Positions 36,335 through 46,379 are shown, numbered from the stretch's first letter. The stretch is DNA of 64,000 nt from Rhodanobacter sp. (GCA_040371205.1 AP031382.1:1609562-1673561), one strand, 5' to 3'. Numbers and translations are program-made. The notes: a model not told the origin generated them from the sequence alone.

Positions 36335-36886
36335 ATGCCATACCGGTTTCCGCAACTTGCCGCTGCGCTGGACGACTATCTCGCGCGCCATCCCGAAGAG
36401 GGCGAAACCGTCGCCGACTTCGAGATGTTCCTCGCCTCGCATCCCGGCGTGTTCGAGCGCAGCCATCTGGCCGGCCATTTCACCGGCTCGGCATGGCTGG
36501 TGAGCGCGGACGGCGAGCGCGCGCTGCTGATGCACCACGCCAAGCTGCGCCGCTGGCTGCAACTCGGCGGCCACGCCGACGGCGACTGCGAGCTGGCGCG
36601 CGTGGCGCTGCGCGAAGCGGAGGAGGAATCCGGCCTGCATGCGCTGGCGGTGGAGGCCAAGATCTTCGACATCGACCGTCACCGCATTCCGGCGCGCGCG
36701 GACGAGCCGGAGCACTGGCACTACGACGTGCGTTACGTGGTGCGCGCCAACGGCAGCGAGGAGTACGCCATCAACGCGGAGTCGCTGGCCCTGGCGTGGC
36801 GATCGGTGCACGAGATCGCCCGCGACCCGCAGGCCGACGCCTCGCTGCGCCGCATGGCGAGGAAATGGCTGGCGCGGTCGCGATGA
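36335..36886 (+). CDS. NUDIX hydrolase
   Basis: 183 aa. The Nudix box is GGHADGDCELARVALREAEEESGL (positions ~97-120): the REAEEESG core is intact, but the first acidic residue of GX5EX7REUXEEXGU is displaced by one (Cys where Glu is expected, Glu next). N-terminal ~60 residues (LDDYLARHPEEG, VADFEMFLASHPGVFERSHLAGHFTGSAWL) match a subgroup of uncharacterised NUDIX proteins. A nucleoside diphosphate-X hydrolase by class; substrate unknown. Confidence 0.85.
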   Translation: MPYRFPQLAAALDDYLARHPEEGETVADFEMFLASHPGVFERSHLAGHFTGSAWLVSADGERALLMHHAKLRRWLQLGGHADGDCELARVALREAEEESGLHALAVEAKIFDIDRHRIPARADEPEHWHYDVRYVVRANGSEEYAINAESLALAWRSVHEIARDPQADASLRRMARKWLARSR

Positions 36887-36907
36887 GCGGCCTGGACGCT
36901 TGCGCGC

Positions 36908-37429
36908 CTAGGCGTAGCGTTCCGGCGCGGGGTTGAGGTGCCCGCAGGCCTTGCAGGTGCGCGCCTCGTGCGAGCGGTAGAAGCGTTCGAACACCGGCGG
37001 GAAATCGCGCTCGATGCTGTCGAGGATGAAGTATTCCTCGTACAGCTTGTGGTTGCAGCGCTCGCAGAACCACAGCAGGCCGTCCTTTTCGTGCGGCAGG
37101 CGGCGGCGTTCGATCACCAGGCCGATGGAATCGGCCATGCGCTGCGGCGAATGCGGCACGCGTGGCGGCAGGTAGAACACTTCGCCCGGGCGGATCGGTA
37201 TCTCGCGCGCCGCGCCATCGTCCTGCACCTTCAGCACCATCTCGCCCTCGAGCTGGTAGAAGAATTCCGGACCCTCGTCCCAGTGATAGTCGGTGCGCGC
37301 GTTGGGGCCGCCCACGATCATCACGATGAAGTCGCCGTCGACGATGCACTTGTTGCCCACCGGCGGCTTGAGCAGGTGGCGGTGCTCGTCGATCCAGCGT
37401 TGCAGGTTGAAGGGAGGCGTGAGGGCCAT
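36908..37429 (-). CDS. nbaC: 3-Hydroxyanthranilate 3,4-dioxygenase
   Basis: Opens the ring of 3-hydroxyanthranilate to 2-amino-3-carboxymuconate semialdehyde in the kynurenine route to NAD. 173 aa from the ATG at 37429. Cupin metal ligands in [16 protein letters not shown] (His, Glu) and RVPHSPQR (His). The C-terminus has the bacterial rubredoxin-like second iron site, CERCNHK and CKACGHL (C-x2-C twice). No other kynurenine-pathway genes (kmo, kynU, kynA) are in the window. Convergent with the NUDIX gene, 21 nt apart. Confidence 0.95.
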   Translation of the reverse strand: MALTPPFNLQRWIDEHRHLLKPPVGNKCIVDGDFIVMIVGGPNARTDYHWDEGPEFFYQLEGEMVLKVQDDGAAREIPIRPGEVFYLPPRVPHSPQRMADSIGLVIERRRLPHEKDGLLWFCERCNHKLYEEYFILDSIERDFPPVFERFYRSHEARTCKACGHLNPAPERYA

Positions 37430-37504
37430 GCGTCTGCGCACCGTGGTGGAAGACCTACCTTAGCGCCGGTGACCGCGACGGGAAAGCTGCATGCCGGGAC
37501 CGAG

Positions 37505-38173
37505 TCAGGCGCCGGCTTTCACCGCACGCAATTCCCACAGCAGATAGGCATGGGGAGGCTTGCGCGTCGACGGATCCTGCTTGCCGCGCAACCAGCGCGA
37601 AAAGCGGCGGACTTGCCGGGCGAACCGCTTCAGCGGCGGGTATCGCCGCAGGTGGCGGCTGTTTTCGGGCGAACCGGGAAGAGCGCTGTACGCAGCCTCG
37701 ACGTGCACCCATTCGATGCGCAGCGCCTCGAAGCGGCCGTTGAAGCCGTACATGCGCGCCAGCGGCCGTTCGCCGCAGAAGTATTCGTGCGTGCGCTCGG
37801 TGATGAGGTTGACGTGCGTGGGATCGACAAACGCCTCCGCATGCGGCCACGCCGGGGTCAGCGCATAGAGGCGGCCGTCGGGGGCCAGCACGCGCCAGAT
37901 CTCGTCCATCAGTCGCACGAACGGAAAGAACGTGTTGCGGCCATCCGCCGTGGCCAGCAGGCGCGGTATGTGTTCGATGAAATCGTAGGCCGAGACCGAG
38001 CCGAAGTCGCCGTCGGCGTAGGGAATCGGATCGAGCGCCAGGTTGGCGATCCGGTAGTCGAAGTCGACCCCGCTCAGCGGACGGATGTCCACCCCGCACA
38101 GCTCGGCGCGGCCGTAGGGATTGCGTGGGAACCGTCCGCAACCGAGATCGAGATGGCGGTCTCCGGCTGGCAT
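37505..38173 (-). CDS. Class I SAM-dependent methyltransferase (DUF-type)
   Basis: 222 aa, start MPAGDRHLDLGCGRFPRNP at 38173, two nt after the parE stop, with GGAAG in the parE tail as ribosome-binding site. Motif I HLDLGCG, then VDFDYRIANL and the FIEHIPRLL motif of class I methyltransferases; AWPHAEAFVDPTHVN follows. Basic C-terminal tail (RQVRRFSRWLRGKQ). The acceptor is unknown. Likely co-transcribed with parE. Confidence 0.82.
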   Translation of the reverse strand: MPAGDRHLDLGCGRFPRNPYGRAELCGVDIRPLSGVDFDYRIANLALDPIPYADGDFGSVSAYDFIEHIPRLLATADGRNTFFPFVRLMDEIWRVLAPDGRLYALTPAWPHAEAFVDPTHVNLITERTHEYFCGERPLARMYGFNGRFEALRIEWVHVEAAYSALPGSPENSRHLRRYPPLKRFARQVRRFSRWLRGKQDPSTRKPPHAYLLWELRAVKAGA

Positions 38174-38175
38174 GG

Positions 38176-40065
38176 TCAGACTTCCAGCGTCGCCAGGTCG
38201 CCCTTTTCTTCCAGCCACGCCTTGCGGTCGCCGGCGCGTTTCTTGGCCAGCAGCAGATCCATCACCTTGGCGGTGCCGTCGTCGCCTTCCACCGTGAGTT
38301 GCACGAGGCGGCGGGTGTCGGGGTGGATGGTGGATTCGCGCAACTGCGACGGGTTCATCTCGCCCAGGCCCTTGAAGCGGGTGACGCTGACCGCGCCCTT
38401 CATCTTCTCGCGCTCGATCTTCTGCAGCATCGCCTGCTTCTCGTTTTCGTCGAGGCAGTAGAACACCTGCTTGCCCACGTCCACGCGGAACAGCGGCGGC
38501 ATCGCCACGAACACGTGGCCTTCGCTGACCAGGTGCGGGAAATGCTTGAGGAACAGCGCCGAGAGCAGGGTGGCGATGTGCAGGCCGTCGGAGTCGGCGT
38601 CGGCGAGGATCACCACCTTGCCGTAGCGCAGACCGGTGAGGTCGTCCTTGCCGGGGTCGCAGCCGATGGCCACGGCGAGGTTGTGCACTTCCTCGGAAGC
38701 GAGCACCGAAGTGGACTCCACCTCCCAGGTGTTGAGGATCTTGCCGCGCAGCGGCAGGATCGCCTGGAACTCCTTGTCGCGCGCCTGCTTGGCGCTGCCG
38801 CCGGCGGAGTCGCCCTCCACCAGGAACAGCTCGGTGCGCGAGAGGTCGGTGGAGGTGCAGTCGGCCAGCTTGCCGGGCAGGGCGGGGCCCTGCACGATCT
38901 TCTTGCGCACCACCTGCTTGGCGGCTTTCAGCCGCGCGCTGGCGCGCTCGATGGCGAGCTGGGCGATGCGCTCGCCGGTTTCCACGTTCTGGTTCAACCA
39001 CAGGCTGAAGGCATCGTGGATCACGTTCTCCACCATGCCGGCGGCCTGCCGCGAGGACAGCCGCTCCTTGGTCTGGCCGGCGAACTGCGGGTCGAGCAGC
39101 TTGGCGCTCAGCACGAAGGCGAGCCGCTCCCACACGTCCTCCGGCGCCAGCTTCACGCCGCGCGGCAGCAGGTTGCGGATGTCGCAGAACTCGCGGATGG
39201 CGTTGGTGAGGCCGGAGCGCAGGCCGTTGACGTGGGTGCCGCCCTGCGCGGTGGGGATCAGGTTGACGTAGCTCTCCTGCACCAGCTCGCCTTCCGGCAA
39301 CCAGGCCAGCGCCACGTCCATGCCCTCGGTGTCGCGCGCCACGTGGTGCACGAACAGCTCCGCCGGCAGCGCCTCGCCGCCGTCGAGTTCGCCGCGCAGG
39401 TAGTCGCGCAGGCCGTCCTCGTAGAACCATTCGCTGGTCTCGCCGCTGGCCTCGTCGGTGAGCTTCACCGACAGGCCGGCGCACAGCACGGCCTTGGCGC
39501 GCAGCAGGTGCTTGAGCCTGGGCAGCGAGATGCGCGGCGAGTCGAAGTATTTCGGGTCGGGCCAGAAATGCACGGTGGTGCCGGTCTTCTTCTTCGGCAC
39601 CGTGCCGATGATTTCCAGCGCACTGACGCGGTCGCCGTGCTCGAAGGCCATGCGGTATTCGTTGCCGTCGCGGCGGATGGTCACTTCCACCCGCTGCGAC
39701 AGCGCGTTCACCACCGACACGCCCACGCCGTGCAGGCCGCCGGAGAAGTTGTAGTTCTTGCCGCTGAACTTGCCGCCCGCATGCAGCCGGGTAAGGATCA
39801 GTTCCACGCCGGGGATGCCTTCCTCGGGGTGGATGTCCACCGGCATGCCGCGGCCGTCGTCGCTGACCTCCACCGAGCCGTCCGCATGCAGCACCACCTC
39901 GATGGATTTCGCATGGCCGGCCAGCGCCTCGTCCACCGAGTTGTCGATCACCTCCTGCGCCATGTGGTTGGGGCGGGTGGTGTCGGTGTACATGCCGGGG
40001 CGGCGCTTGACCGGGTCCAGGCCGGAGAGGACTTCGATGTCGGCGGCGTTGTAGCGACTGCTCAT
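38176..40065 (-). CDS. parE: DNA topoisomerase IV subunit B
   Basis: 629 aa, start MSSRYNAADIEVLSG at 40065; an in-frame GTG/ATG upstream adds a spurious extension. GHKL ATPase motifs: VIDNSVDEALAG, DDGRGMPVDIH, GLHGVGVSVVNAL. TOPRIM domain: LVEGDSAGGSAKQARD and DADSDGLHIATLL. C-terminal RFKGLGEMNP. Decatenates chromosomes with ParC. Distinguished from GyrB by its ParE-like length and KTGTTVHFWPDPKYF. Confidence 0.96.
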   Translation of the reverse strand: MSSRYNAADIEVLSGLDPVKRRPGMYTDTTRPNHMAQEVIDNSVDEALAGHAKSIEVVLHADGSVEVSDDGRGMPVDIHPEEGIPGVELILTRLHAGGKFSGKNYNFSGGLHGVGVSVVNALSQRVEVTIRRDGNEYRMAFEHGDRVSALEIIGTVPKKKTGTTVHFWPDPKYFDSPRISLPRLKHLLRAKAVLCAGLSVKLTDEASGETSEWFYEDGLRDYLRGELDGGEALPAELFVHHVARDTEGMDVALAWLPEGELVQESYVNLIPTAQGGTHVNGLRSGLTNAIREFCDIRNLLPRGVKLAPEDVWERLAFVLSAKLLDPQFAGQTKERLSSRQAAGMVENVIHDAFSLWLNQNVETGERIAQLAIERASARLKAAKQVVRKKIVQGPALPGKLADCTSTDLSRTELFLVEGDSAGGSAKQARDKEFQAILPLRGKILNTWEVESTSVLASEEVHNLAVAIGCDPGKDDLTGLRYGKVVILADADSDGLHIATLLSALFLKHFPHLVSEGHVFVAMPPLFRVDVGKQVFYCLDENEKQAMLQKIEREKMKGAVSVTRFKGLGEMNPSQLRESTIHPDTRRLVQLTVEGDDGTAKVMDLLLAKKRAGDRKAWLEEKGDLATLEV

Positions 40066-40128
40066 GCGTGCTCGTCGGGCGAATGAAAGCGCCGCAGCAT
40101 GGCGGCGCACGGATGGAGGGTCAAGGAT

Positions 40129-41931
40129 TCACAGCGGTGCGCAGTGGCGTTCCAGCCATGCGAGGTCGGCGCCTTCCAGCAAGGGCGCGAGCGCGGCCCG
40201 CACGGTGGCGTGGTAGTCGTCCAGCCAGGCGCGCTCCTCGGGATTGAGCAGGCCGGGCTCCAGCGCGCGGCGGTCGAACGGGCACAGCGTGAGCGTTTCG
40301 AAGGCGTAGTAGTCGCCGAACTCGGTGTGCTCGGCCTCGACCACCACGGCGAGGTTCTCGTGGCGGATGCCGTGGCGGCCGGGCTTGTACAGGCCCGGCT
40401 CGATCGACGAGATCATGCCCGGTTCCAGCGCCACCAATGCGCCGCCGGAAACCGGCGGGCGGATCGACTGCGGGCCTTCGTGCACGTTGAGGAAGTAGCC
40501 CACGCCATGGCCGGTACCGTGGCCGTAGTCGCAGCCGGCGGCCCACAGCGGCGCGCGCGCCAGCGCATCGAGTTGCGGGCCGCTGGCGCCTTTCGGGAAG
40601 CGCGCGCGGGAGAGCGCGATCATCCCCTTCATCACCAGGGTCGCGTCGCGGCGCTGCTCGGCGGTGGTTTCGCCCAGCGCCAGCACGCGGGTGATGTCGG
40701 TGGTGCCGCCGAGGTACTGGCCGCCGGAGTCGATCAGCAGCAAGCCCTTCGCCTGCAGTGCGCCGTGCGACGCCTGCGTGGCGCGGTAGTGCGGCAACGC
40801 GCCGTTGGCCTGGTAGCCGGCGATGGTGGCGAAGCTCTCGCCCACGAACTCGGGCTGTGCGGCGCGCGCGGCATGTACCAGGCGGTGCACGTCCAGCTCG
40901 GTGAGCGGCTTGCCTTGCGCGAGCTGGTGCTCGATCTCGCGGAACGCGCCGGCCAGCGCCGCGCCGTCGCGGCGCATCACTTCGCGCACGTGGTCCAGTT
41001 CGGCCGGGGTCTTCAGCGCCTTGAAGGCGGTGCTGGGGTTGGCGGCCTCGATGCGCCGCGCGGCGGCGGGGATCGCGTTGCCGATCGCGCAGACCACGCG
41101 GCCCGGATCGAACAGCAGCGCGTCGGCCTGGCCCAGTTCGGCCAGCGCGCCGGTGATGCCGTCGTAGGCCGCGATGGCGACGCCGTCGGCGGCAAGCTGG
41201 GCCACCAGCGCGTCGTCGAACTTGCCGCGCTCGGCGAACAGCGTGGCCTTGCCGTCGGCCGCCACCAGCAGGTGGGCTAGGAACACCGGATTGCATTCCA
41301 CGTCGCTGCCGCGCAGGTTGGTCAGCCAGGCGATGTCGTCCAGGCTGGAAACCAGGTGGTGCGTGGCGCCTTGCTTGCGCATCGCACCGCGCAGGCGGGC
41401 GAGCTTGTCCGCGCGGGTGGTGCAGGCCCAGGCGATGGGGTGTTCGACGATGCGCGCATGCGGCAGGGCTGGACGGTCGTGCCAGACCGCGCCGGGCAGG
41501 TCGAGATCGCTGCGCACGCGCACGCCGTGTCCGGCCAGCTTGCCTTCCATCGCGCGCAACGCGGCCGGCGAGACGCTGTCGCCGGCCACCGCCAGCACGT
41601 CGTCGTGCTTCAGCTGCGCGGCCAGCCATTCGATGTGCTCGGGCGTGTGCGGCACGCGCAGCTTCATCAGCGCGATGCCGCTGCCGGCGAGCTGCTGTTC
41701 GGCCTGCGCGAAGTAGCGCGAATCCGTCCACAACCCGGCATGCGCCTGCGTGACGATCAGCGTGCCCGCCGAGCCGTCGAAGCCGGACAACCACGCCCGC
41801 GCCTGCCAGCGCGCGGGCAGGTATTCGGACAGGTGCGGGTCGGCACTGGGGACGATCACGGCGGCGACGCCGTGCTGCTGCATGGCCGCGCGCAGCGCGG
41901 CGATCCGGGCGGGGATGTGGGGACTGTTCAT
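40129..41931 (-). CDS. Xaa-Pro aminopeptidase (M24B)
   Basis: 600 aa, three-domain aminopeptidase P of the long XPNPEP type with two N-terminal creatinase-like domains. Dinuclear metal site (D, D, H, E, E): [67 protein letters not shown]. Removes the N-terminal residue before proline. ATG at 41931 is chosen ([13 protein letters not shown]); the frame is open further upstream. Only 63 nt before parE on the same strand, possibly part of its transcript. Confidence 0.95.
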   Translation of the reverse strand: MNSPHIPARIAALRAAMQQHGVAAVIVPSADPHLSEYLPARWQARAWLSGFDGSAGTLIVTQAHAGLWTDSRYFAQAEQQLAGSGIALMKLRVPHTPEHIEWLAAQLKHDDVLAVAGDSVSPAALRAMEGKLAGHGVRVRSDLDLPGAVWHDRPALPHARIVEHPIAWACTTRADKLARLRGAMRKQGATHHLVSSLDDIAWLTNLRGSDVECNPVFLAHLLVAADGKATLFAERGKFDDALVAQLAADGVAIAAYDGITGALAELGQADALLFDPGRVVCAIGNAIPAAARRIEAANPSTAFKALKTPAELDHVREVMRRDGAALAGAFREIEHQLAQGKPLTELDVHRLVHAARAAQPEFVGESFATIAGYQANGALPHYRATQASHGALQAKGLLLIDSGGQYLGGTTDITRVLALGETTAEQRRDATLVMKGMIALSRARFPKGASGPQLDALARAPLWAAGCDYGHGTGHGVGYFLNVHEGPQSIRPPVSGGALVALEPGMISSIEPGLYKPGRHGIRHENLAVVVEAEHTEFGDYYAFETLTLCPFDRRALEPGLLNPEERAWLDDYHATVRAALAPLLEGADLAWLERHCAPL

Positions 41932-42148
41932 GCGTCGCACTTTAGCAGGCGCGGCGGCGAAGCCCGCGAATCGCTGTGGCGATGGATCGATGGGCCCCCG
42001 CGCCCGCATGCGCGAGGCTGGGGGAGCGGAGGGCGTATGTGTAGACTCCATGCCCGATGGATTCCCCCGCCCGGCGCATCGGCGGCAGGGACATCCGGCC
42101 GTCCCGCGGCATCCTCATCCACCCGTCAACGTTTCGGCAGCGCAACGC

Positions 42149-42922
42149 ATGATCCCGGTTCCGCCCTTCATCGTCGCCATTCCCGCCCGCTACGGCTCCA
42201 CCCGCCTGCCCGCCAAGCCGCTGCGCGAGATCGCCGGCGTGCCGATGGTGGTGCGCGTGGCGCAACGCGCCCTGCAGGCGGGGGCAGTGGACGTGGTGGT
42301 GGCGACGGACGACGCACGCATCGCGGAGGCGCTGGCCGGGCAGGGCGTGAACGTCTGCATGACGCGCGCCGACCACGCCTCCGGCAGCGACCGCCTCGCC
42401 GAGTGCGCCGCACAGTGCGGCTGGGATGACGACGCCATCGTGGTGAACCTGCAAGGCGACGAGCCGTTCGCGCCCGCCGCGGGCATCCGCGAGGTGGCGC
42501 GTGCGCTGGCCGAGGACGACGCGCCGATGGCCACACTGGCGACACCCATCGCCGGTGCTCATGAGCTGTTCGACGCCAACGTGGTGAAGCTGGTGCGTGG
42601 CGCCGACGGCCGTGCCCTGTATTTCAGCCGCGCGCCGCTGCCGTGGGCGCGCGATGCCTTTGCCGCGAACCGCGAATTCTTGCCGGCGGACGTGCCGTTC
42701 CTGCGCCATATCGGCATCTATGCCTACCGCGCCGGTTTCCTTGCGCAGTACGCGCGGCTGGCGCGCACGCCGCTGGAACAGGCCGAGTCGCTGGAGCAGT
42801 TGCGCGTGCTGGAACACGGCCACGCCATCGCGGTACGGCTCACGCCGGAACCGTTCCCGCCCGGCATCGACACCGAGGCCGACCTCGCGCGTGCCGAGCA
42901 ATGGCTGCAGGCGCAGCGATGA
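42149..42922 (+). CDS. kdsB: 3-Deoxy-manno-octulosonate cytidylyltransferase
   Basis: Activates KDO as CMP-KDO for lipopolysaccharide inner core. 257 aa. [14 protein letters not shown] is the nucleotide-binding loop, [14 protein letters not shown] and [10 protein letters not shown] are family signatures. Start ATG 42149 ([16 protein letters not shown]), with overlap ATGA to the next phosphatase gene. In a 217-nt divergent gap with aminopeptidase P a -10-like TAGACT occurs around 42039. Confidence 0.96.
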   Translation: MIPVPPFIVAIPARYGSTRLPAKPLREIAGVPMVVRVAQRALQAGAVDVVVATDDARIAEALAGQGVNVCMTRADHASGSDRLAECAAQCGWDDDAIVVNLQGDEPFAPAAGIREVARALAEDDAPMATLATPIAGAHELFDANVVKLVRGADGRALYFSRAPLPWARDAFAANREFLPADVPFLRHIGIYAYRAGFLAQYARLARTPLEQAESLEQLRVLEHGHAIAVRLTPEPFPPGIDTEADLARAEQWLQAQR

Positions 42923-43395
42923 GCGTGCGTCGCGTGCTGTTCGTTTGCCTGGGCAACATCTGCCGTTCGCCGCTGGCGGAGGCGGTGGCGCGCAGGCGTC
43001 TGGCCGAAGCCGGGTTGGACGTGTGCGTGGCCTCCTGCGGCACCGGCGGCTGGCATGCGGGCGAGGGCGCCGACCCGCGCATGGTCGCGGCGGCGCGTGC
43101 CGCAGGCCACGACTTGTCGAAGCATCGCGCGCGCCAGCTGCTTGCACGCGATTTCGCGGACCACGACCTGTTGCTGGCGATGGATCGCGACAATCTCCGC
43201 GAAGCGCGCAAGCTCGCCGCCACGCCGGAACAGGCGGAGCGGGCGGTGTTGTTCCTGGAGTGGACGGGGGTATCGCCGCCGCAGGATTTTCCCGACCCCT
43301 GGTACGGCGATGCGGCCGGCTTTGCCGCGGCGGTCCGCCTGGCGGAGCGTGGCGTTGCCGCCCTGGTCGAGCGCCTGCGCGGCACCAACGGCTAG
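42919..43395 (+). CDS. Low-molecular-weight protein-tyrosine phosphatase
   Basis: 158 aa. Catalytic P-loop C10-LGNIC-R16-S17 (CX5RS) at the N-terminus and the general-acid Asp in [12 protein letters not shown]. Bacterial homologues act on tyrosine kinases of polysaccharide export or on small phosphoesters. Four-nt overlap with kdsB suggests coupling with LPS synthesis; target unknown. Confidence 0.92.
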   Translation: MSVRRVLFVCLGNICRSPLAEAVARRRLAEAGLDVCVASCGTGGWHAGEGADPRMVAAARAAGHDLSKHRARQLLARDFADHDLLLAMDRDNLREARKLAATPEQAERAVLFLEWTGVSPPQDFPDPWYGDAAGFAAAVRLAERGVAALVERLRGTNG

Positions 43396-43404
43396 GATTC
43401 CCGC

Positions 43405-45231
43405 ATGGCATCCGACACGCCGCAAGCCTTCGACGGCAAGGCCTTCGTCCGCACCCTCACTTCCTCGCCCGGCGTCTACCGCTATTTCGACGCCGAGGGC
43501 GAGCTGCTCTACGTGGGCAAGGCCGGCAACCTCAAGAAACGCGTCGGCAGCTATTTTCTGAAGCCCGCCCTGCAGCCGCGCATCGCAGCGATGGTGGCGC
43601 AGATCGCACGCGTCGAGACCACCGTCACCCGCACCGAGGGCGAGGCGCTGCTGCTGGAATCGCAGCTGATCAAATCGCTGAAGCCGCGCTACAACATCAT
43701 GTTGCGCGACGACAAGAGCTACCCGTACATCTACCTGTCGGGCGGCGAGGACTATCCGCGGCTGGCCTTCCACCGCGGGGCGAGGAACCTGCCGGGGCGC
43801 TACTTCGGCCCGTACCCGAGCACCTTCGCGGTGCGCGAGAGCCTGGGCCTGATGCAGAAGCTGTTCAAGGTGCGCCAGTGCGAGGACAGCTATTTCCGCA
43901 ACCGCTCGCGCCCCTGCCTGCAGCACCAGATCGGCCGCTGCACCGCGCCGTGCGTGCAACTCGTCACGGTCGACGACTACCGCAGCGACGTGCGCCATGC
44001 CGAGATGTTCCTCGAAGGCCGCAGCAGCGCGGTGATCGACGAACTGGCTACGGCGATGGAACAGGCCAGCGCGAAACTGGATTTCGAGCGCGCTGCCGCG
44101 TTGCGCGACCAGGTGGCCGCGCTGCGCCAGTTGCAGGCGCAACACCACGTGCAGGGCGCCAGCGCCGACATGGACGTGATCGCCTGCCGCATCGAATCCG
44201 GTATGGCCTGCGTCAGCGTGCTGTACTTCCGCGACGGCATCAGCCTGGGCACGCGCGATTTCTTCCCGCGCCTGCCGCTGGATGCCGAGCCGGCCGACGT
44301 GCTGGCGCAATTCGTAGCGCAGTACTACCTGGATCGCCCGGTGCCGCGCGAACTGGTGGTGGGCGACGATTTGCCCGAGAGCGGCATGCTGGCCGAAATG
44401 CTGTCGGAGCAGAGCGGGCACACGGTCGAACTGAAGAGCCGCGTGCGCGGCGAGCGTGCGCGCTTCCTGCAGATGGCCGAGCGCAACGCGCAGGCTTCGC
44501 TCACCCAGCGCCTCGCCAGCCGGCAGACCTTGGGCGCACGCTTCGAGGACCTGCAGAAACTGCTGGAACTGCCCGAACCGCCGCGGCGCATCGAGTGCTT
44601 CGACATCAGTCACACCCGCGGCGAACTCACCGTGGCGTCCTGCGTGGTGTTCGGGCCGGAAGGGCCGGAGAAATCGCACTACCGCCGCTTCAACATCGCC
44701 GGCATCACGCCCGGCGACGACTACGCGGCGATGCACCAGGCGCTGACCCGGCGCTTCCGCAAGGTGGCCGAGGGCGAGGGCGCCAAGCCCGACGTGCTGC
44801 TGATCGACGGCGGCGGCGGCCAGGTGGCGCAGGCGCTGGACGTGCTGAAGGAGCTCGGCGTCACGGGTATCCACGTCATCGGCGTGGCCAAGGGGCCGGC
44901 GCGGCGGGCGGGCGAGGAAACCCTGATCCTGGTCGACCAGGGCCGCGAGATCCATCCCGGCCCGACCTCGCCGGCGCTGCACCTAGTGGCGGCCGTACGC
45001 GACGAATCGCACCGCTTCGCGATCAGCGGGCACCGCAAACGCCGCGAAAAAGCCCGCGAACGCAGCGTGCTGGAAGACGTGCCGGGCGTGGGCGCGCGCC
45101 GCCGTACCGCACTGCTCAAGACCTTCGGCGGACTGGCCGGCGTGGAGGCTGCCGGCGTGGAAGAGCTGATGCGCGTGAAGGGCATCGACCGCGGCCTGGC
45201 CGAACGCATCTACGACGCGCTGCACGGCTGA
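43405..45231 (+). CDS. uvrC: Excinuclease ABC subunit C
   Basis: 608 aa. N-terminal GIY-YIG nuclease (residues ~16-95: SSPGVYRYFDAEGELLYVGKAGNL), UVR motif (~205-240: IDELATAMEQASAKLDFERAAALRDQ), C-terminal RNase H-like endonuclease with IECFDISHTRGE, IDGGGGQVAQA, and HhH region DVPGVGARRRTALLKTFGGL. Makes the dual incisions in nucleotide excision repair. Order uvrC-pgsA-tRNA is shared with E. coli. Confidence 0.98.
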   Translation: MASDTPQAFDGKAFVRTLTSSPGVYRYFDAEGELLYVGKAGNLKKRVGSYFLKPALQPRIAAMVAQIARVETTVTRTEGEALLLESQLIKSLKPRYNIMLRDDKSYPYIYLSGGEDYPRLAFHRGARNLPGRYFGPYPSTFAVRESLGLMQKLFKVRQCEDSYFRNRSRPCLQHQIGRCTAPCVQLVTVDDYRSDVRHAEMFLEGRSSAVIDELATAMEQASAKLDFERAAALRDQVAALRQLQAQHHVQGASADMDVIACRIESGMACVSVLYFRDGISLGTRDFFPRLPLDAEPADVLAQFVAQYYLDRPVPRELVVGDDLPESGMLAEMLSEQSGHTVELKSRVRGERARFLQMAERNAQASLTQRLASRQTLGARFEDLQKLLELPEPPRRIECFDISHTRGELTVASCVVFGPEGPEKSHYRRFNIAGITPGDDYAAMHQALTRRFRKVAEGEGAKPDVLLIDGGGGQVAQALDVLKELGVTGIHVIGVAKGPARRAGEETLILVDQGREIHPGPTSPALHLVAAVRDESHRFAISGHRKRREKARERSVLEDVPGVGARRRTALLKTFGGLAGVEAAGVEELMRVKGIDRGLAERIYDALHG

Positions 45232-45297
45232 AGGGCCGTCCACGCTGCGCACCGGCGCGGCGGCGTGCGACACTGTGACAAATCCGCAGGCGCTCCC

Positions 45298-45906
45298 ATG
45301 CACATCAATCTACCCACCTGGCTGACCCTGTTCCGCGTGCTGCTGCTGCCGGTGATGGTGGTGGTGTTCTACCTGCCTTTCCCCGGCCACAACATCACGG
45401 CCGCCATCGTGTTCCTGCTCGCCGCCATCACCGACTGGCTGGACGGTTTCCTCGCCCGGCGCATGAACCTCACGTCGGCGTTCGGCGCCTTCCTCGATCC
45501 GGTCGCGGACAAGCTGATGGTGGCGGTGACGCTGTTCCTGCTGGTGGAGTCGCACCCGGAAGGCTGGTCCAGCATCGTGATGGCGGTGACCGCGGCGGTG
45601 ATCGTGGGGCGCGAGATCAGCATTTCCGCGTTGCGCGAATGGATGGCCGAGGTCGGCATGCGCGCCACGGTGAAAGTGGCCTTCATCGGCAAGCTGAAGA
45701 CGGTGATGCAGATCGTGGCGCTGGTGGTGCTGATCGTGCAGCACGAGAAGGAAGCCACCGCGTTGCGCCTGTACCACATCGGCGAAGCGCTGCTGGTGCT
45801 GGCCGGCGTGCTCACCATCTGGTCGGGCCTCTACTATTTGCGCGCCGCGTGGCCCAGCCTGCGCGGCGATGCGCCGGCACAACTCGGCGGCCGCAATCAG
45901 GATTGA
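45298..45906 (+). CDS. pgsA: CDP-diacylglycerol-glycerol-3-phosphate 3-phosphatidyltransferase
   Basis: Makes phosphatidylglycerophosphate, committed step to PG and cardiolipin; inner membrane. 202 aa, four hydrophobic segments. CDP-alcohol phosphatidyltransferase motif D-G-x2-A-R-x8-G-x3-D-x3-D: TDWLDGFLARRMNLTSAFGAFLDPVADK. Downstream is the tRNA-Gly promoter 9 nt past the stop. Confidence 0.97.
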   Translation: MHINLPTWLTLFRVLLLPVMVVVFYLPFPGHNITAAIVFLLAAITDWLDGFLARRMNLTSAFGAFLDPVADKLMVAVTLFLLVESHPEGWSSIVMAVTAAVIVGREISISALREWMAEVGMRATVKVAFIGKLKTVMQIVALVVLIVQHEKEATALRLYHIGEALLVLAGVLTIWSGLYYLRAAWPSLRGDAPAQLGGRNQD

Positions 45907-45914
45907 GGGAAGTC

Positions 45915-45942
45915 TTGACGCGGCGCGTTCGCGTATTAGAAT
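45915..45942 (+). promoter_or_regulatory. Promoter of the tRNA-Gly-1 gene
   Basis: -35 TTGACG (45915-45920), 16-nt spacer, -10 TAGAAT (45937-45942), then a GCGC-rich discriminator; the tRNA starts at 45955. This is the clearest promoter in the window and its GC-rich discriminator is typical of stringently controlled stable-RNA genes. Confidence 0.85.
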
Positions 45943-45954
45943 GCGCCCTCCCAA

Positions 45955-46030
<76 letters not shown>

Positions 46031-46140
46031 GTTTCGTGCACGAAGCCCCGGCCTGCCGGGGCTTCGTCGTTCGGGGGATCGGCCGTGCGGCAGCGGGCAG
46101 GTTCGGATGGTTCGGGGCTTCCCATCCGGTATTCTTCTGC

Positions 46141-46146
46141 TATCAT
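46141..46146 (+). promoter_or_regulatory. -10 element upstream of tRNA-Gly copy 2
   Basis: TATCAT in TGCTATCATTTGCGG, an extended -10 (TG plus one base), 14 nt before the tRNA. A -35 is not clear. Confidence 0.4.
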
Positions 46147-46160
46147 TTGCGGCTCACCAA

Positions 46161-46236
<76 letters not shown>

Positions 46237-46251
46237 GTTTCATCGCAGTTT

Positions 46252-46325
46252 GGCCTGGTGGCAGAGTGGTCATGCAGCGGACTGCAAATCCGCGTACGCC
46301 GGTTCGATTCCGACCTAGGCCTCCA
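46252..46325 (+). tRNA. tRNA-Cys(GCA)
   Basis: 74 nt with encoded CCA. Acceptor GGCCTGG/CTAGGCC (one G-U pair), anticodon stem loop CTGCAAA with anticodon GCA, T-loop TTCGATTC. 15 nt downstream of Gly copy 2, so probably one transcript with it. Confidence 0.96.
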
Positions 46326-46349
46326 AAATGCGTACGCAACACCTTGAAG

Positions 46350-46379
46350 GGCAACGGCTTTCCGGTCGTTGCCTTTTTT
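46350..46379 (+). terminator. Rho-independent terminator after tRNA-Cys
   Basis: GGCAACG (46350-46356) / CGTTGCC (46367-46373) stem with a 10-nt loop, followed by TTTTTT (46374-46379), 24 nt after the tRNA-Cys end. It separates tRNA-Leu transcriptionally from the Gly-Cys unit. Confidence 0.85.

Noticed and set aside
42597-45278. 893-codon frame over kdsB, phosphatase and uvrC
   Set aside because: Out-of-frame with the three clear genes; low-complexity Arg/Ala/Gly translation.
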